Source: Bacteroidota bacterium (GTDB lineage Bacteria > Bacteroidota > Bacteroidia > AKYH767-A > OLB10). Taken from it: 64,000 nucleotides of DNA. Below are positions 29,730 to 38,876 of this stretch, one piece after another (position 1 is the first letter of the stretch; each line of letters begins with the position of its first letter). Under the pieces are notes generated by a model. That model made no database searches and was not told where the DNA came from. It saw only the letters and a list, made by a program, of their open reading frames with translations. A program made the position numbers and the translations under genes. Location of the stretch: the NCBI GenBank assembly GCA_024643795.1, contig JAHEMF010000003.1, forward strand, positions 1-64,000. Reading direction: 5' to 3'.

Positions 29730-30962
29730 ATGCCGGCAATTTCAAATAAAGGTATTCAAATGCCCGCTTCCCCCATAAGGAAGCTAATCCCCTATGCTGA
29801 AAAAGCACGAGACAAGGGGGTGCATATTTTCCATTTAAATATAGGTCAACCTGACATTGAGACTCCAAAAGTGGTGTTGGATGCTATTAAAAATAATGAT
29901 CTTAAAGTCATTGAATATAGCCACTCAGCAGGAATGGAATCATATCGAAGAAAGTTAGTCAATTACTATTCAAGGTACCAGATCAGTGTAGATTATACAG
30001 ATATAATGATCACCACCGGTGGTTCGGAAGCTATCGAAATAGCAATGATGACTTGTCTTAATGAAGGCGATGAGATAATAATACCTGAGCCATTTTATGC
30101 CAATTATATTGGATTTGGCACACAGGCCGGAGTTACAATAAAACCAATTATTTCGTCAATTGAAGATGGCTTTGCCTTACCACCTATATCTGAATTTGAG
30201 AAAATTATTGGCCCAAAAACCAAGGCCATTATGATTTGTAATCCGTCTAACCCAACAGGCTATTTATATAGCCGGGAAGAATTGGAAGCACTACGAAATC
30301 TTGTATTGAAATATGACCTTTATCTTTTTTCGGATGAAGTATACCGGGAGTTTTGTTACGATGGAAAGCAATCTTTCTCTGTTCTAAACCTTGAGGGTGT
30401 TGAGAACAATGCAGTTATGATAGATTCTGTTTCGAAGCGTTACAGTGCCTGTGGTGTTCGGGTGGGAGCGCTTGTTTCAAGAAATAAGGAGCTAATGGCA
30501 ACTGCTTTAAAATTTGCTCAAGCAAGGCTGAGTCCTCCAACATTTGGCCAAATTGCAAGTGAAGCAGCTATTCAAACCACTAGTGAGTATTTTAAGAAGG
30601 TCAATAATGAGTACAAAGCCCGGAGAGATTTTATTGTTGATGCCCTCAATACCATGGAAGGTGTGATCTGTCCTAAGCCTAGTGGTGCATTTTATGTAAT
30701 TGCCCAACTCCCGGTTGATGATTCAGATAAGTTTTGCCAGTGGATGCTTGAATCATTCAGTCATAATGATCAAACAGTAATGATGGCACCTGCAAGTGGC
30801 TTTTATTCGTCTCCCGGATTTGGAAAAAACCAGGTTCGTATTGCGTATGTTTTGAATTTGGAATCACTTAGGTCCGCAATGGAATGTTTGAAAGCTGGTT
30901 TGGAGGCATATCCCGGTAGAGTCATTCCTGCACCCGAAGAAAGTAGATCATCCGTTAATTAA
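29730..30962 (+). CDS. PLP-dependent class I/II aminotransferase
   Basis: A fold-type I aminotransferase of 410 residues. It shows the N-terminal HIFHLNIGQPDIETP, the cofactor region TTGGSEAIEIAMM, CNPSNPTGYLYSREELE, LFSDEVYREFCYDG, the PLP-Lys in DSVSKRYSACGVRVGALVS, and the C-terminal NQVRIAYVLNLE, where the Arg binds the substrate carboxylate. Substrate is likely aspartate or another common amino acid; the sequence does not decide. The frame is open to a TTG at 29682, which would run through the terminator stem, so the ATG at 29730 is used. Its last 15 bases overlap the 3' end of the converging Nudix gene. Confidence 0.9.
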   Translation: MPAISNKGIQMPASPIRKLIPYAEKARDKGVHIFHLNIGQPDIETPKVVLDAIKNNDLKVIEYSHSAGMESYRRKLVNYYSRYQISVDYTDIMITTGGSEAIEIAMMTCLNEGDEIIIPEPFYANYIGFGTQAGVTIKPIISSIEDGFALPPISEFEKIIGPKTKAIMICNPSNPTGYLYSREELEALRNLVLKYDLYLFSDEVYREFCYDGKQSFSVLNLEGVENNAVMIDSVSKRYSACGVRVGALVSRNKELMATALKFAQARLSPPTFGQIASEAAIQTTSEYFKKVNNEYKARRDFIVDALNTMEGVICPKPSGAFYVIAQLPVDDSDKFCQWMLESFSHNDQTVMMAPASGFYSSPGFGKNQVRIAYVLNLESLRSAMECLKAGLEAYPGRVIPAPEESRSSVN

Positions 30963-31568
30963 TGGAGCCATCAGGTCACGGATAGAGTGGTAGCTGTCTT
31001 TTAGTAAAAATGGCAATTCTTCATTATTAGCCCACTTGACTTTTTCAATTCCTTCTTCATTTTGCGGTTTTGGTTCATTCTGATCCGTTGAAATCATGTG
31101 GAACCAGTAGGTGATTTTCAAATACTTTATTCCTTTTTGTGAGTAGGTATGGTATAAGGTATCATAACGGCTTCGGATAACTAATTTATTTATCCCACAT
31201 TCTTCAGTCACCTCTCTTAAGGCAGCTTCTTCATGCGACTCTCCTGCGTCTATCTTCCCTTTGGGGAGGTCCCATTTACCTCTTCGGTATATCAATAAGA
31301 AAGGCCCCTTCCTGTTATCCAGATTCACAATGCCTCCTGCAGCCTCAACAATAGTGAATAACCGACAAAAAGAATCAAAAAATTTCTCTGCATTGGCAGT
31401 TACTACTACCAAATGGGATATGGTTGAGGTCTCGGCTTCTGATAGCAGGGTTTTTGGGTCTATCTCAGCGCCATCTATGAACCTTGCATTAGGCCAGAGT
31501 AGTTTGTAATCTGATTCAGACTTGCTTAAGATTATGAGGCACAAGTCGTTTATAAAAACTTTGTACAT
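30948..31568 (-). CDS. Nudix hydrolase
   Basis: A 206-residue protein. The second half is a Nudix domain with the full Nudix box GKIDAGESHEEAALREVTEE followed by CGI, and the preceding GKWDLPKG strand. Substrates of this family are nucleoside diphosphates linked to other groups; the precise one cannot be told. The N-terminal ~80 residues (KVFINDLCLIILSKSESDYK and a strand LVVVTANAEKFFDSFCRLF) are an extra domain seen in Bacteroidota homologues. It diverges from pyrE, with only 18 bases between the two start codons, so their promoters overlap. Confidence 0.9.
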   Translation of the reverse strand: MYKVFINDLCLIILSKSESDYKLLWPNARFIDGAEIDPKTLLSEAETSTISHLVVVTANAEKFFDSFCRLFTIVEAAGGIVNLDNRKGPFLLIYRRGKWDLPKGKIDAGESHEEAALREVTEECGINKLVIRSRYDTLYHTYSQKGIKYLKITYWFHMISTDQNEPKPQNEEGIEKVKWANNEELPFLLKDSYHSIRDLMAPLING

Positions 31569-31610
31569 TTGTTCGAGTCAGTTGGAATGGAAACGACCGC
31601 ATCAAATATA
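31564..31610. promoter_or_regulatory. Divergent pyrE / Nudix promoter region
   Basis: TACATTTG at 31564-31571 (plus strand) is an exact -7 match for pyrE, 15 bases before its ATG. TATATTTG at 31603-31610 (minus strand) is an exact match for the Nudix gene. Each box lies inside or at the edge of the opposite gene. Confidence 0.5.
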
Positions 31611-32222
31611 GCCGAATTTCTTTTGCAGATTAAAGCTGTGAAATTACAACCTGATAACCCATTTACCTGGGCATCCGGATGGAAATCGCCTATATATTGC
31701 GACAACCGGATCACCCTTTCCCACCCCAGAATTAGAACATACATACGGCAGGAATTGGTAAAGATTATCGATGATAGTTTTGGGCCTCCTGATGTTATTG
31801 CAGGGGTAGCTACAGGGGCTATTGCTCATGGGGTGCTGGTTGCTGAAGCCATGGGCTTACCCTTTGTTTATGTAAGATCATCAGCCAAAGATCATGGCAG
31901 GCAGAACCTTATTGAAGGTGAGGTGAAGGAAACGCAATCCTGTGTGGTGATTGAAGATCTGATTTCTACAGGAAAGAGCAGTCTAGCCGCAGTAAAAGCA
32001 TTACGTGATAAAGGGTTGATAGTAAAAGGTATGGTAAGTATCTTCAACTATGGTTTTGATGAAGCATTGGACAACTTCAGGCATGCAAACTGCCCGTTAT
32101 ATTCATTGAGCAATTATGATATCCTCATTCAGGAAGCCATCAAGCAAGGATATATTCGTAAAGATGATGAAGAGAGTTTGATCGAATGGCGATCTAATCC
32201 TTCCGTCTGGAGGCAGAAATAA
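31587..32222 (+). CDS. pyrE: Orotate phosphoribosyltransferase
   Basis: Joins orotate and PRPP to make OMP in pyrimidine synthesis. The 211 residues match the family. Motifs: FTWASGWKSPIYCDNR (orotate side), VIAGVATGAIAHGVLVAE, FVYVRSSAKDHGRQNLIEG (flexible loop), and the PRPP-binding loop CVVIEDLISTGKSSLAAVKA. The frame is open to a TTG at 31569, but that TTG is the last three bases of the TACATTTG promoter box, so the ATG at 31587 (METTASNIAEFL) is the real start. An SRPBCC gene follows 8 bases later. Confidence 0.95.
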   Translation: METTASNIAEFLLQIKAVKLQPDNPFTWASGWKSPIYCDNRITLSHPRIRTYIRQELVKIIDDSFGPPDVIAGVATGAIAHGVLVAEAMGLPFVYVRSSAKDHGRQNLIEGEVKETQSCVVIEDLISTGKSSLAAVKALRDKGLIVKGMVSIFNYGFDEALDNFRHANCPLYSLSNYDILIQEAIKQGYIRKDDEESLIEWRSNPSVWRQK

Positions 32223-32230
32223 ATTTTTCC

Positions 32231-32659
32231 ATGACAAGAATTGAAAGTAAAACAGTGACTGTACCTCAGGGTAGCAATGAGGTATTTGATTTTCTGAGCA
32301 ACTTTAATAATTTCGAAAAGCTGATGCCGGAACAGGTCATCAATTGGAGTTCTGATAATGAAAAGTGCAGCTTTGATATCAAAGGAATGGCTACCTTGGG
32401 AATGGCATATGAAGAAAAGGTAAAACCTAACCTATTGCGCATACGAAAAGATGGGAAAGCTCCTTTTGACTTTTTTCTTAATTGTCATATTACTGATGAA
32501 GGTGATCAATCCCGTGTCCAGCTTGTGTTTGATGCCGACCTCAATCCATTGCTTAAAATGATGGCCGAGAAGCCACTTACTAATTTCCTCAATATGCTTA
32601 CCGATAAATTTGCAGAGCTCTGTAATGCAAATGATCTTGGATCCTTCACTCAAAAATAA
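32231..32659 (+). CDS. SRPBCC (START-like) fold protein
   Basis: A 142-residue cytoplasmic protein of the SRPBCC/polyketide-cyclase-like fold: an N-terminal strand and helix (VTVPQGSNEVFDFLSNFNNF), a central sheet (CSFDIKGMATLGMAYEEKVK; SRVQLVFDADLNPLLKMMAE), and a long C-terminal helix (LTNFLNMLTDKFAELC). The ligand is unknown. It is downstream of pyrE, likely in one transcript, and its 3' end overlaps the converging birA gene by 14 bases. Confidence 0.8.
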   Translation: MTRIESKTVTVPQGSNEVFDFLSNFNNFEKLMPEQVINWSSDNEKCSFDIKGMATLGMAYEEKVKPNLLRIRKDGKAPFDFFLNCHITDEGDQSRVQLVFDADLNPLLKMMAEKPLTNFLNMLTDKFAELCNANDLGSFTQK

Positions 32660-33407
32660 ACTTCACATCTCCATGTGAAAAGTTGATTGTTTCACCACTT
32701 TGTAATTGTATAATCAGGTTGCCAATTTCATCGGTGCCTGCTATCTTTCCTTCAATACATCCATCTTTCACTTCATACATACGGTATTTGCCAAATCCTA
32801 AGAGTGCCTGGTCAAATGTATTGTTTATGGTGTTGTATTTTCCAATTGTAAAAATCACCTGCCAGTTGTTAAGGTTTTTAATTAGGATTTTTATAATATC
32901 CTCAACTTCATGTTCAATTCCGGTTTCCAGCAGTATAGAAGTTGCTGCCGGTGAGTAATGTTTGAATGTATGTTGATTCACATTGATGCCTATCCCGGAG
33001 ATGCTCCATTCTATTTTGTCAATACGGATAAGGTTCTCAACCAGTAATCCAGCAATTTTTTTTGAATCCACCAAAATATCGTTTGGCCATTTTATACTCA
33101 CCTTTTGTTGTGGTAATAGTTCTCGAACCGTGTCATAAATGGCCAAAGTCAGGAATTTATTGAGAATGAATTGCGATGAAATTGGAAGTAGCACTGGCTT
33201 TAGAATAACTGAAAGCAATACATTTTTTGAAGCTTCGCTTTCCCAGGTCTTACCCCTTTGCCCTTTGCCTCCCGATTGATAGCTAGTGGATATTAATTGT
33301 CCGTTAAATGCCTCACCCTTTTCAATCAGTTTCTGTGCGTATGAATTGGTTGAATCTACCTTTGTTAGATCTATACGTTGCTCACCTATGAATGAAACAC
33401 TGAACAT
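32646..33407 (-). CDS. birA: Biotin-[acetyl-CoA-carboxylase] ligase
   Basis: Attaches biotin to carboxylase carrier proteins. The 253 residues contain the catalytic domain (KVDSTNSYAQKLIEKGE, the biotin-AMP loop GGKGQRGKTWES, KWPNDILVDSKKIAGLLVE, GIGINVNQ) and a short C-terminal domain (GKIAGTDEIGNLIIQLQSGE). There is no N-terminal helix-turn-helix, so this is a ligase only and not a repressor of biotin genes. It diverges from rsfS across a 100-base gap. Confidence 0.94.
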   Translation of the reverse strand: MFSVSFIGEQRIDLTKVDSTNSYAQKLIEKGEAFNGQLISTSYQSGGKGQRGKTWESEASKNVLLSVILKPVLLPISSQFILNKFLTLAIYDTVRELLPQQKVSIKWPNDILVDSKKIAGLLVENLIRIDKIEWSISGIGINVNQHTFKHYSPAATSILLETGIEHEVEDIIKILIKNLNNWQVIFTIGKYNTINNTFDQALLGFGKYRMYEVKDGCIEGKIAGTDEIGNLIIQLQSGETINFSHGDVKFIFE

Positions 33408-33474
33408 ATTGATATTTAACTATTTGTGATATTGGGGATTTTGTACGGGGTGTCTCAAAACGATCAAAAAATCG

Positions 33475-33482
33475 TACTTTTG
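33475..33482 (+). promoter_or_regulatory. rsfS promoter -7 element
   Basis: TACTTTTG, an exact TAnnTTTG match, 25 bases before the rsfS ATG at 33508. It probably drives rsfS-ftsH and genes after it. Confidence 0.5.
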
Positions 33483-33507
33483 TACAAGTATAAGTAAACA
33501 GTTGCGA

Positions 33508-33906
33508 ATGGTGAAAACAAAGCGACTCAGCGTTACTGAGTCCTTAAGGTCAGAAGCAGACCAGATTGCGGATTCTGCTATTAAAGGGATTTTTGAAAAA
33601 AAAGGGCATGATCCGGTGATTTTGGATCTTCGTAATCTCAAAAATACAATGGCAGATCTGTTCATCATTTGTCATGGTGATTCAGATACACAGGTAGAGG
33701 CAATTGCGGAATCTGTCATTGATCAGATCAAAGAAGACCTGGGTGAAAACCCGGTCTTCAAGGAAGGTTTTGAAAATGCAGAATGGATATTACTTGACTA
33801 TATCAACGTTATTGTGCACATTTTCAGAAAAGAGCAAAGAGATTATTACGGGATAGAGCAGTTTTGGGCTGACGCTGAATTCAGTTATCCTACAGATGCG
33901 GCTTGA
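33508..33906 (+). CDS. rsfS: Ribosome silencing factor RsfS
   Basis: Binds ribosomal protein uL14 and blocks subunit joining when nutrients are low. The 132 residues show the family pattern: VILDLRNLKNTMADLFIICH, GDSDTQVEAIAESVIDQIKE and the C-terminal WILLDYINVIVHIFRKEQRD with YYGIEQFWADAE. The frame also opens with a TTG two codons earlier (33502); the ATG at 33508 is the better start. It is followed after 91 bases by ftsH, a pairing I recall from other Bacteroidota. Confidence 0.94.
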   Translation: MVKTKRLSVTESLRSEADQIADSAIKGIFEKKGHDPVILDLRNLKNTMADLFIICHGDSDTQVEAIAESVIDQIKEDLGENPVFKEGFENAEWILLDYINVIVHIFRKEQRDYYGIEQFWADAEFSYPTDAA

Positions 33907-33997
33907 TTTACATGCTTGAAAACCAAAGTTGGTATTTGTTGTTAAAGCCATAGTTAATATTTAATTCCATATTTTATATAGTATCAGAAGAACAGAG

Positions 33998-36139
33998 ATG
34001 TCGGAAAATCAAGAACAGGGAACACAAAAAAAGGGTAAGAAAAGTAACAACCCACTTAGTAAGTTGCCCAAGAATTCCCCAAAATTCAATTTTAATTTTT
34101 ATTGGATCTACATAGCCATATTCATTCTCATTTTTGTGGTTCAAGCCATGGATTGGGGCAGCAAGGCCCGTGAAACAACCTGGATGAGTTTTCAAAAGGA
34201 GATGCTGAATGCTCACGATGTAGATAAAGTAGAGGTTATCAATAAGGAGAGAGTTAACGTTTACATTCTTAAAGAAAAGCTAGGAGAAGAAAAATATAAA
34301 GCGGTTGCCAGTAAAGCCTTGAGTAACTCTCCAAATGAAGGTCCTCATTATTATTTTACAATTGGTGATGTGGGAACATTCGAAAAGAAAATGGAAGAAG
34401 CTCAGGCTGACTTCACCCCTGATCAAAAAGTAAGCATCAGTTATAATAATAATGACAGAAGTTACTGGGATGTAATTTTAACCTGGTTCCTTCCCATTGC
34501 AATATTTATTTTGATCTGGGTTTTTCTCATGAGGAGAATGGGGGGCGGAGCCGGCGGGTCGCAAATATTTAATATAGGAAAGTCAAAAGCTACCCTGTTC
34601 GACAAAGACATGCATGTAAAGGTCACTTTTAACGATGTGGCCGGTTTGGAGGAAGCAAAGGTAGAGGTCATGGAGATCGTTGATTTTCTCAAGAATCCGA
34701 AGAAGTATACGTCCTTAGGAGGTAAAATACCGAGAGGTGCGCTGCTTGTTGGCCCTCCTGGAACCGGTAAAACACTATTGGCAAAAGCCGTTGCAGGTGA
34801 AGCACAGGTTCCATTCTTCTCACTTTCTGGTTCCGATTTTGTTGAAATGTTTGTTGGAGTTGGTGCTTCAAGGGTAAGAGACCTGTTCAGGCAAGCTAAA
34901 GAAAAAGCACCTGCCATTATTTTCATTGATGAGATCGATGCCATTGGTAGGGCACGTGGTAAAGCACCCTCTTTCAGCGCAAATGATGAACGTGAAAGCA
35001 CATTGAATCAGCTGCTCACCGAAATGGATGGTTTTGGAAGTAACACCGGGGTTATCATACTTGCTGCAACCAACCGTGCAGATGTGTTGGATAGGGCATT
35101 GTTAAGACCCGGACGTTTCGACCGTCAGATTTATGTTGAATTACCTGATCTGAATGGTAGGAATGAAATATTTAAAGTTCACCTTCAACCTATCAAGACA
35201 GATAAAAGTGTAGATATTGATTTTCTTGCAAGGCAAACACCCGGTTTCTCAGGAGCTGATATAGCTAACTTGTGTAATGAAGCAGCGCTGATTGCAGCCC
35301 GCAGAAATAAATCGCAGGTTGATAAACAAGACTTCATGGATGCGGTGGACAGAGTAATTGGTGGACTCGAAAAGAAGAACAAAATAATCACCCAACACGA
35401 GAAAAAAGTTATTGCTTATCATGAGTCTGGTCATGCCGCTGTTAGCTGGTTGTTGCAATATGCCCATCCATTAGTTAAGGTTTCTATTGTTCCAAGGGGG
35501 AGTTCCCTGGGTGCTGCCTGGTACTTGCCCGAAGAAAGACAGATCACTACAAAGGAACAGATCATGGATGAGATATGCGCTGCACTAGGTGGAAGAGCTG
35601 CTGAACAGGTTGTGTTTGGCTCAGTATCTACAGGTGCTTTGAGTGATCTGGAAAAAATAACCAAGCAGGCGTATGCTATGGTTTCAATATTTGGATTGAA
35701 TGATAAGATAGGTAATGTTTCGTTTTACGATTCCAGTGGCAATCAGGATTATAATTTCACCAAGCCTTATTCTGAAAAAACAGCGGAAGTAATTGATGAG
35801 GAAGTTAAGAAGCTTATCGATGTTTGCTATGAACGTACCATGGATATTCTTATGAAGCATAAGGATAAATTGGATCAGCTTGCCAAGGCATTACTTGAAA
35901 AAGAGGTGATCTTTAAAGAAGATCTGGAGCTTATTTTTGGAAAGCGGCCGTATGATGACAATGGGAATCCGGCACCGGATATTAAGTCAGATCTTGAAGA
36001 TTCATTGCAGCCTCCTCCAGGACAGGCTAACCTTAATGACAAAGCACAGAAGAGTGTAAATGGTAACGGAGAGCATTCTCATGACCCTGAACAAGTAAAG
36101 AAGACAGGGAGTGAAGAATTGCCCGGTTCCGGTTCATAA
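33998..36139 (+). CDS. ftsH: ATP-dependent zinc metalloprotease FtsH
   Basis: A membrane AAA+ protease that removes damaged or short-lived membrane and cytosolic proteins. The 713 residues include two membrane segments ([18 protein letters not shown], about 34-51; [16 protein letters not shown], about 157-172), the AAA+ Walker [14 protein letters not shown] near 252, Walker [12 protein letters not shown] near 307, the second region of homology ending RPGRFDRQI, and the zinc site HESGH near 475 in the M41 protease domain. A polar C-terminal tail follows (about 660-713). LUD and cdsA genes come next on the same strand. Confidence 0.97.
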   Translation: MSENQEQGTQKKGKKSNNPLSKLPKNSPKFNFNFYWIYIAIFILIFVVQAMDWGSKARETTWMSFQKEMLNAHDVDKVEVINKERVNVYILKEKLGEEKYKAVASKALSNSPNEGPHYYFTIGDVGTFEKKMEEAQADFTPDQKVSISYNNNDRSYWDVILTWFLPIAIFILIWVFLMRRMGGGAGGSQIFNIGKSKATLFDKDMHVKVTFNDVAGLEEAKVEVMEIVDFLKNPKKYTSLGGKIPRGALLVGPPGTGKTLLAKAVAGEAQVPFFSLSGSDFVEMFVGVGASRVRDLFRQAKEKAPAIIFIDEIDAIGRARGKAPSFSANDERESTLNQLLTEMDGFGSNTGVIILAATNRADVLDRALLRPGRFDRQIYVELPDLNGRNEIFKVHLQPIKTDKSVDIDFLARQTPGFSGADIANLCNEAALIAARRNKSQVDKQDFMDAVDRVIGGLEKKNKIITQHEKKVIAYHESGHAAVSWLLQYAHPLVKVSIVPRGSSLGAAWYLPEERQITTKEQIMDEICAALGGRAAEQVVFGSVSTGALSDLEKITKQAYAMVSIFGLNDKIGNVSFYDSSGNQDYNFTKPYSEKTAEVIDEEVKKLIDVCYERTMDILMKHKDKLDQLAKALLEKEVIFKEDLELIFGKRPYDDNGNPAPDIKSDLEDSLQPPPGQANLNDKAQKSVNGNGEHSHDPEQVKKTGSEELPGSGS

Positions 36140-36150
36140 AGACTAATTGT

Positions 36151-36795
36151 ATGCAGGAAAGTACCTCCAGAGAAAAAGTATTAAAACGAATACGCAAGGC
36201 TCTCATAGGTAAGACTGCAAACCCTTATCCGGATCTTGATACCACATCCAGTGTATTTGAAATGAATGATGATGCCCCTGAGCTCATTTTTGCAAAAACA
36301 TTTAGGGAAGCAGGTGGCCATTTTATTTTTTGTGAGGATATGCTTGAGTTTGCGGACTCCTTTTTAAATCTTGTTCAATCTAAAAAGTGGAAGCAGTTAC
36401 ATTGTTACGATTCCGATCTCAAAACCTTTTTAATACAGTGCGAATTCCCTTTGGCGGGTGATAAATCATTGGTAACTGATAATTCTGTAGCCGTATCACT
36501 TAGTGAATGTCTCATTGCCCGAACTGGAAGTATGATGATCTCATCTGGACTTGAAACAGGCAGGGGGCTTCCTGCACTATCGAAAGCTCATGTTGTTGTT
36601 GGGTTTACTCATCAATTGGTTGATGATATTAGTGATGCTTTTAACCTGATGAAAAAAAGATACAACAGTGACCTGCCTTCATCAATGACAATAATAACAG
36701 GACCGTCAAGGACCGCAGATATTGGTAATGAAGTAGTGGTGGGGGCACAGGGCCCTGAAGATCTATTTTTCTTTATGATAGATAAACCTCTTTGA
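36151..36795 (+). CDS. LUD-domain protein (LutC/YkgG family)
   Basis: A 214-residue protein of the LutC/YkgG family. The N-terminus STSREKVLKRIRKAL is followed by the LUD domain with SLSECLIARTGSMMISSG, LPALSKAHVVVGFT and the signature ITGPSRTADIGNEVVVGAQG. LutC belongs to a lactate-oxidation complex with LutA and LutB, but those genes are not here, so the role is open. It sits 11 bases after ftsH, likely in the same transcript. Confidence 0.86.
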   Translation: MQESTSREKVLKRIRKALIGKTANPYPDLDTTSSVFEMNDDAPELIFAKTFREAGGHFIFCEDMLEFADSFLNLVQSKKWKQLHCYDSDLKTFLIQCEFPLAGDKSLVTDNSVAVSLSECLIARTGSMMISSGLETGRGLPALSKAHVVVGFTHQLVDDISDAFNLMKKRYNSDLPSSMTIITGPSRTADIGNEVVVGAQGPEDLFFFMIDKPL

Positions 36796-36805
36796 TTAAA
36801 TTTGG

Positions 36806-37015
36806 ATGATGAACAAGGAATGGGTAGTTGTATATACCAGTACTCAGGCACATAAGATCAATATTGCCAAAGCAGTTCTTGAAGATAACGGGATCAAGGC
36901 CATCGACCTGAGTAAAAAAGATTCATCATATACTATGATTGGTGAAATAGAATTATATGTTAATCCCCAAGATGTAACATTAGCTCAGTTTTTGATCAAG
37001 GAAAACCAATTGTGA
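36806..37015 (+). CDS. DUF2007-type small protein
   Basis: A 69-residue cytoplasmic protein. It has the DUF2007 (putative prokaryotic signal-transducing) pattern: VVVYTSTQAHKINIAKAVLE, then DNGIKAIDLSKKD and the C-terminal ELYVNPQDVTLAQFLIKENQ, a compact alpha/beta fold. The function is unknown. Two ATGs lie side by side at 36806 and 36809. Its stop overlaps the GTG start of cdsA, so the two are translationally coupled. Confidence 0.82.
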   Translation: MMNKEWVVVYTSTQAHKINIAKAVLEDNGIKAIDLSKKDSSYTMIGEIELYVNPQDVTLAQFLIKENQL

Positions 37016-37845
37016 AAGAATTACCAAAAAGGATCATTACTGCTATATTTTTCGGTCTTTTTGTACTGGGATCTATATACCTTGGTATTCACACATTTTC
37101 AGTTTTATTGTTGCTCATAGGCTCGATCGGGTTATATGAACTTTACAAAATCGCCCGGCTTGTAAAGTATAAAAATTCGATATTTCTTGGAGTAGCAGGA
37201 GGGATGTTGGCATTGATCATCATGTTAGGGTATTTTAACCATCTGGTTGCTGCAACCTACCTACCGATATTGCTCATACTTCCGGCAGCTGTTCTAATCA
37301 CTGAGCTTTACAGAGATCAGGAAAACCCGTTGGGCAACGTTGCTGTAACCATTTTAGGTTGGCTGTATCTTGTCACACCCTTGATACTTTGGCTGTGGAG
37401 TGCAAAATCGTTTTCAGATAACTACGGTCAAGATGCAAGTAGCAGTTTTCTGTTCGGATATATTGCCATGATCTGGTGTAGTGATACCGGTGCATATTTT
37501 TCAGGAGTTTGGTTGGGTAAGCATAAATTGTTTGAACGTATTTCTCCAAAAAAGACCTGGGAAGGACTGTTTGGTGGGCTTATTCTAGCATTGATTTCTG
37601 GTTTTGTAATATCACGATTAACAGAGTTATTATTGTTGACAGACTGGTTGATCATTGCAGTTATAATTGTATTTGCAGGAACTGCAGGCGACCTTGTAGA
37701 ATCAATGTTCAAGCGTAGTGCAGGTGTAAAAGATAGTGGTAAGATACTACCGGGACATGGAGGCGTTCTGGATCGCTTTGATTCACTGTTTATTTCAGCA
37801 CCATTTGTATTTTTATACTTGCTGATGACAGGGCATATTTCTTAA
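37012..37845 (+). CDS. cdsA: Phosphatidate cytidylyltransferase
   Basis: Makes CDP-diacylglycerol, the precursor of all phospholipids, in the inner membrane. The 277 residues have about seven membrane segments. The C-terminal CdsA signature reads GTAGDLVESMFKRSAGVKDS followed by GKILPGHGGVLDRFDSL, with SDTGAYFSGVWLGKHKLFER and SPKKTWEG before it. The start is a GTG overlapping the previous stop. It converges on the predicted aminopeptidase gene, with 4 bases of overlap. Confidence 0.95.
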   Translation: MKELPKRIITAIFFGLFVLGSIYLGIHTFSVLLLLIGSIGLYELYKIARLVKYKNSIFLGVAGGMLALIIMLGYFNHLVAATYLPILLILPAAVLITELYRDQENPLGNVAVTILGWLYLVTPLILWLWSAKSFSDNYGQDASSSFLFGYIAMIWCSDTGAYFSGVWLGKHKLFERISPKKTWEGLFGGLILALISGFVISRLTELLLLTDWLIIAVIIVFAGTAGDLVESMFKRSAGVKDSGKILPGHGGVLDRFDSLFISAPFVFLYLLMTGHIS

Positions 37846-38876
37846 GAACCCTTAGCTTTCATCTTTTCAATAAACAGCTTCAGGCTTCCATTAAAATCTT
37901 TGTCATACTCTTCTTGCATCAAGTCCTGTCTTTCACGGTATCTGAGATATGACATGAAGAAAGTATTGTTTGGTAGTTTGTCAGATCTGGGATCAAATTT
38001 ATATCTTTTGGGTATATTCAATGGCAGCCTGTTCATGCCCATCATTATTTGTGCAATAAACTCGTATTTGATTGACGCTTTCAGTTCAACCGATTTTTTG
38101 TCATCAAGTGCTTTGTACAGACTGTCAAGTTTGTTTGCTGAAAGTAACATATAAGACCCGATGAGATCATCATCACTTAGTTGTTGCTCGTATTTTATGA
38201 TCTTTTCGCTGTTGATACCATATTTGTGTTCAAGAAATTTCACAGCACCCCGTTCTCCTATAAAAGTTGCCAGGTTTTCATTGTAGGTTACATCTGATTT
38301 AATGAATATTGTCGCATGAGTCATTTCATGAATGATCAGTTCTGCCAGACTACCATCGCCTCTGTTGAGCATATTGGATAAAATCGGGTCGTGCAGAAAT
38401 CCCAATGTTGACCATGCGCTTACATTTGAAATATCGGTATCATATCCAGATGATCGCAGTTTGATCTCTTCCTCCAGTGCTTTCGATTGTTCAAAAAAGC
38501 CTTTATAAGGCACGCTTCCCAGATATGGGAATTTCCATTCAAATGGTTCTAGGAAAAATGGTTGGCTAGCGGTGACCACCCATAGTACAGGTTTGTTTTT
38601 CTGATCGTATACTGTTGAGTAGTTGCCATTATCTTCCAAACCGAGTGAATCAATTGCAAATTTTTTTATCTCCTGTATCAGCTGTAGCTTTCTGGTTTTT
38701 TCCTGATCAAATAATTTATCTTCAATAGCATCCTCAATATTTACTGAGTTATTAATGATGTGCATTTGGCCTCTCAACTGGCCAACACCATAGATTACTA
38801 GCTTGCGATTCAGTAAAATGTAGCCAATACCAAGGATTACAAGTGTGAAAAGTGAGTATTTGATAAAAGTTTTCAT
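37842..38876 (-). CDS. Predicted zinc aminopeptidase (COG4324 type)
   Basis: A 344-residue membrane-anchored protein: one N-terminal helix (IKYSLFTLVILGIGYILL), then an exported domain. It has a gluzincin-type zinc motif HEMTHATIF near residue 184, with ENLATFIGERG about 20 residues later that could supply the third ligand (Glu) and structural Asn. The family is predicted as aminopeptidase from these motifs; activity is not established. Its start overlaps the end of the DUF2723 gene by 4 bases (ATGA type), so the two are coupled. Confidence 0.8.
   Translation of the reverse strand: MKTFIKYSLFTLVILGIGYILLNRKLVIYGVGQLRGQMHIINNSVNIEDAIEDKLFDQEKTRKLQLIQEIKKFAIDSLGLEDNGNYSTVYDQKNKPVLWVVTASQPFFLEPFEWKFPYLGSVPYKGFFEQSKALEEEIKLRSSGYDTDISNVSAWSTLGFLHDPILSNMLNRGDGSLAELIIHEMTHATIFIKSDVTYNENLATFIGERGAVKFLEHKYGINSEKIIKYEQQLSDDDLIGSYMLLSANKLDSLYKALDDKKSVELKASIKYEFIAQIMMGMNRLPLNIPKRYKFDPRSDKLPNNTFFMSYLRYRERQDLMQEEYDKDFNGSLKLFIEKMKAKGS

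Noticed and set aside
34462-35001. A 179-codon open frame on the minus strand inside ftsH
   Set aside because: It is antisense to the conserved AAA+ domain of ftsH and its composition (Ser/Pro-rich) is what the reverse of ftsH gives. No motif or start signal supports it.
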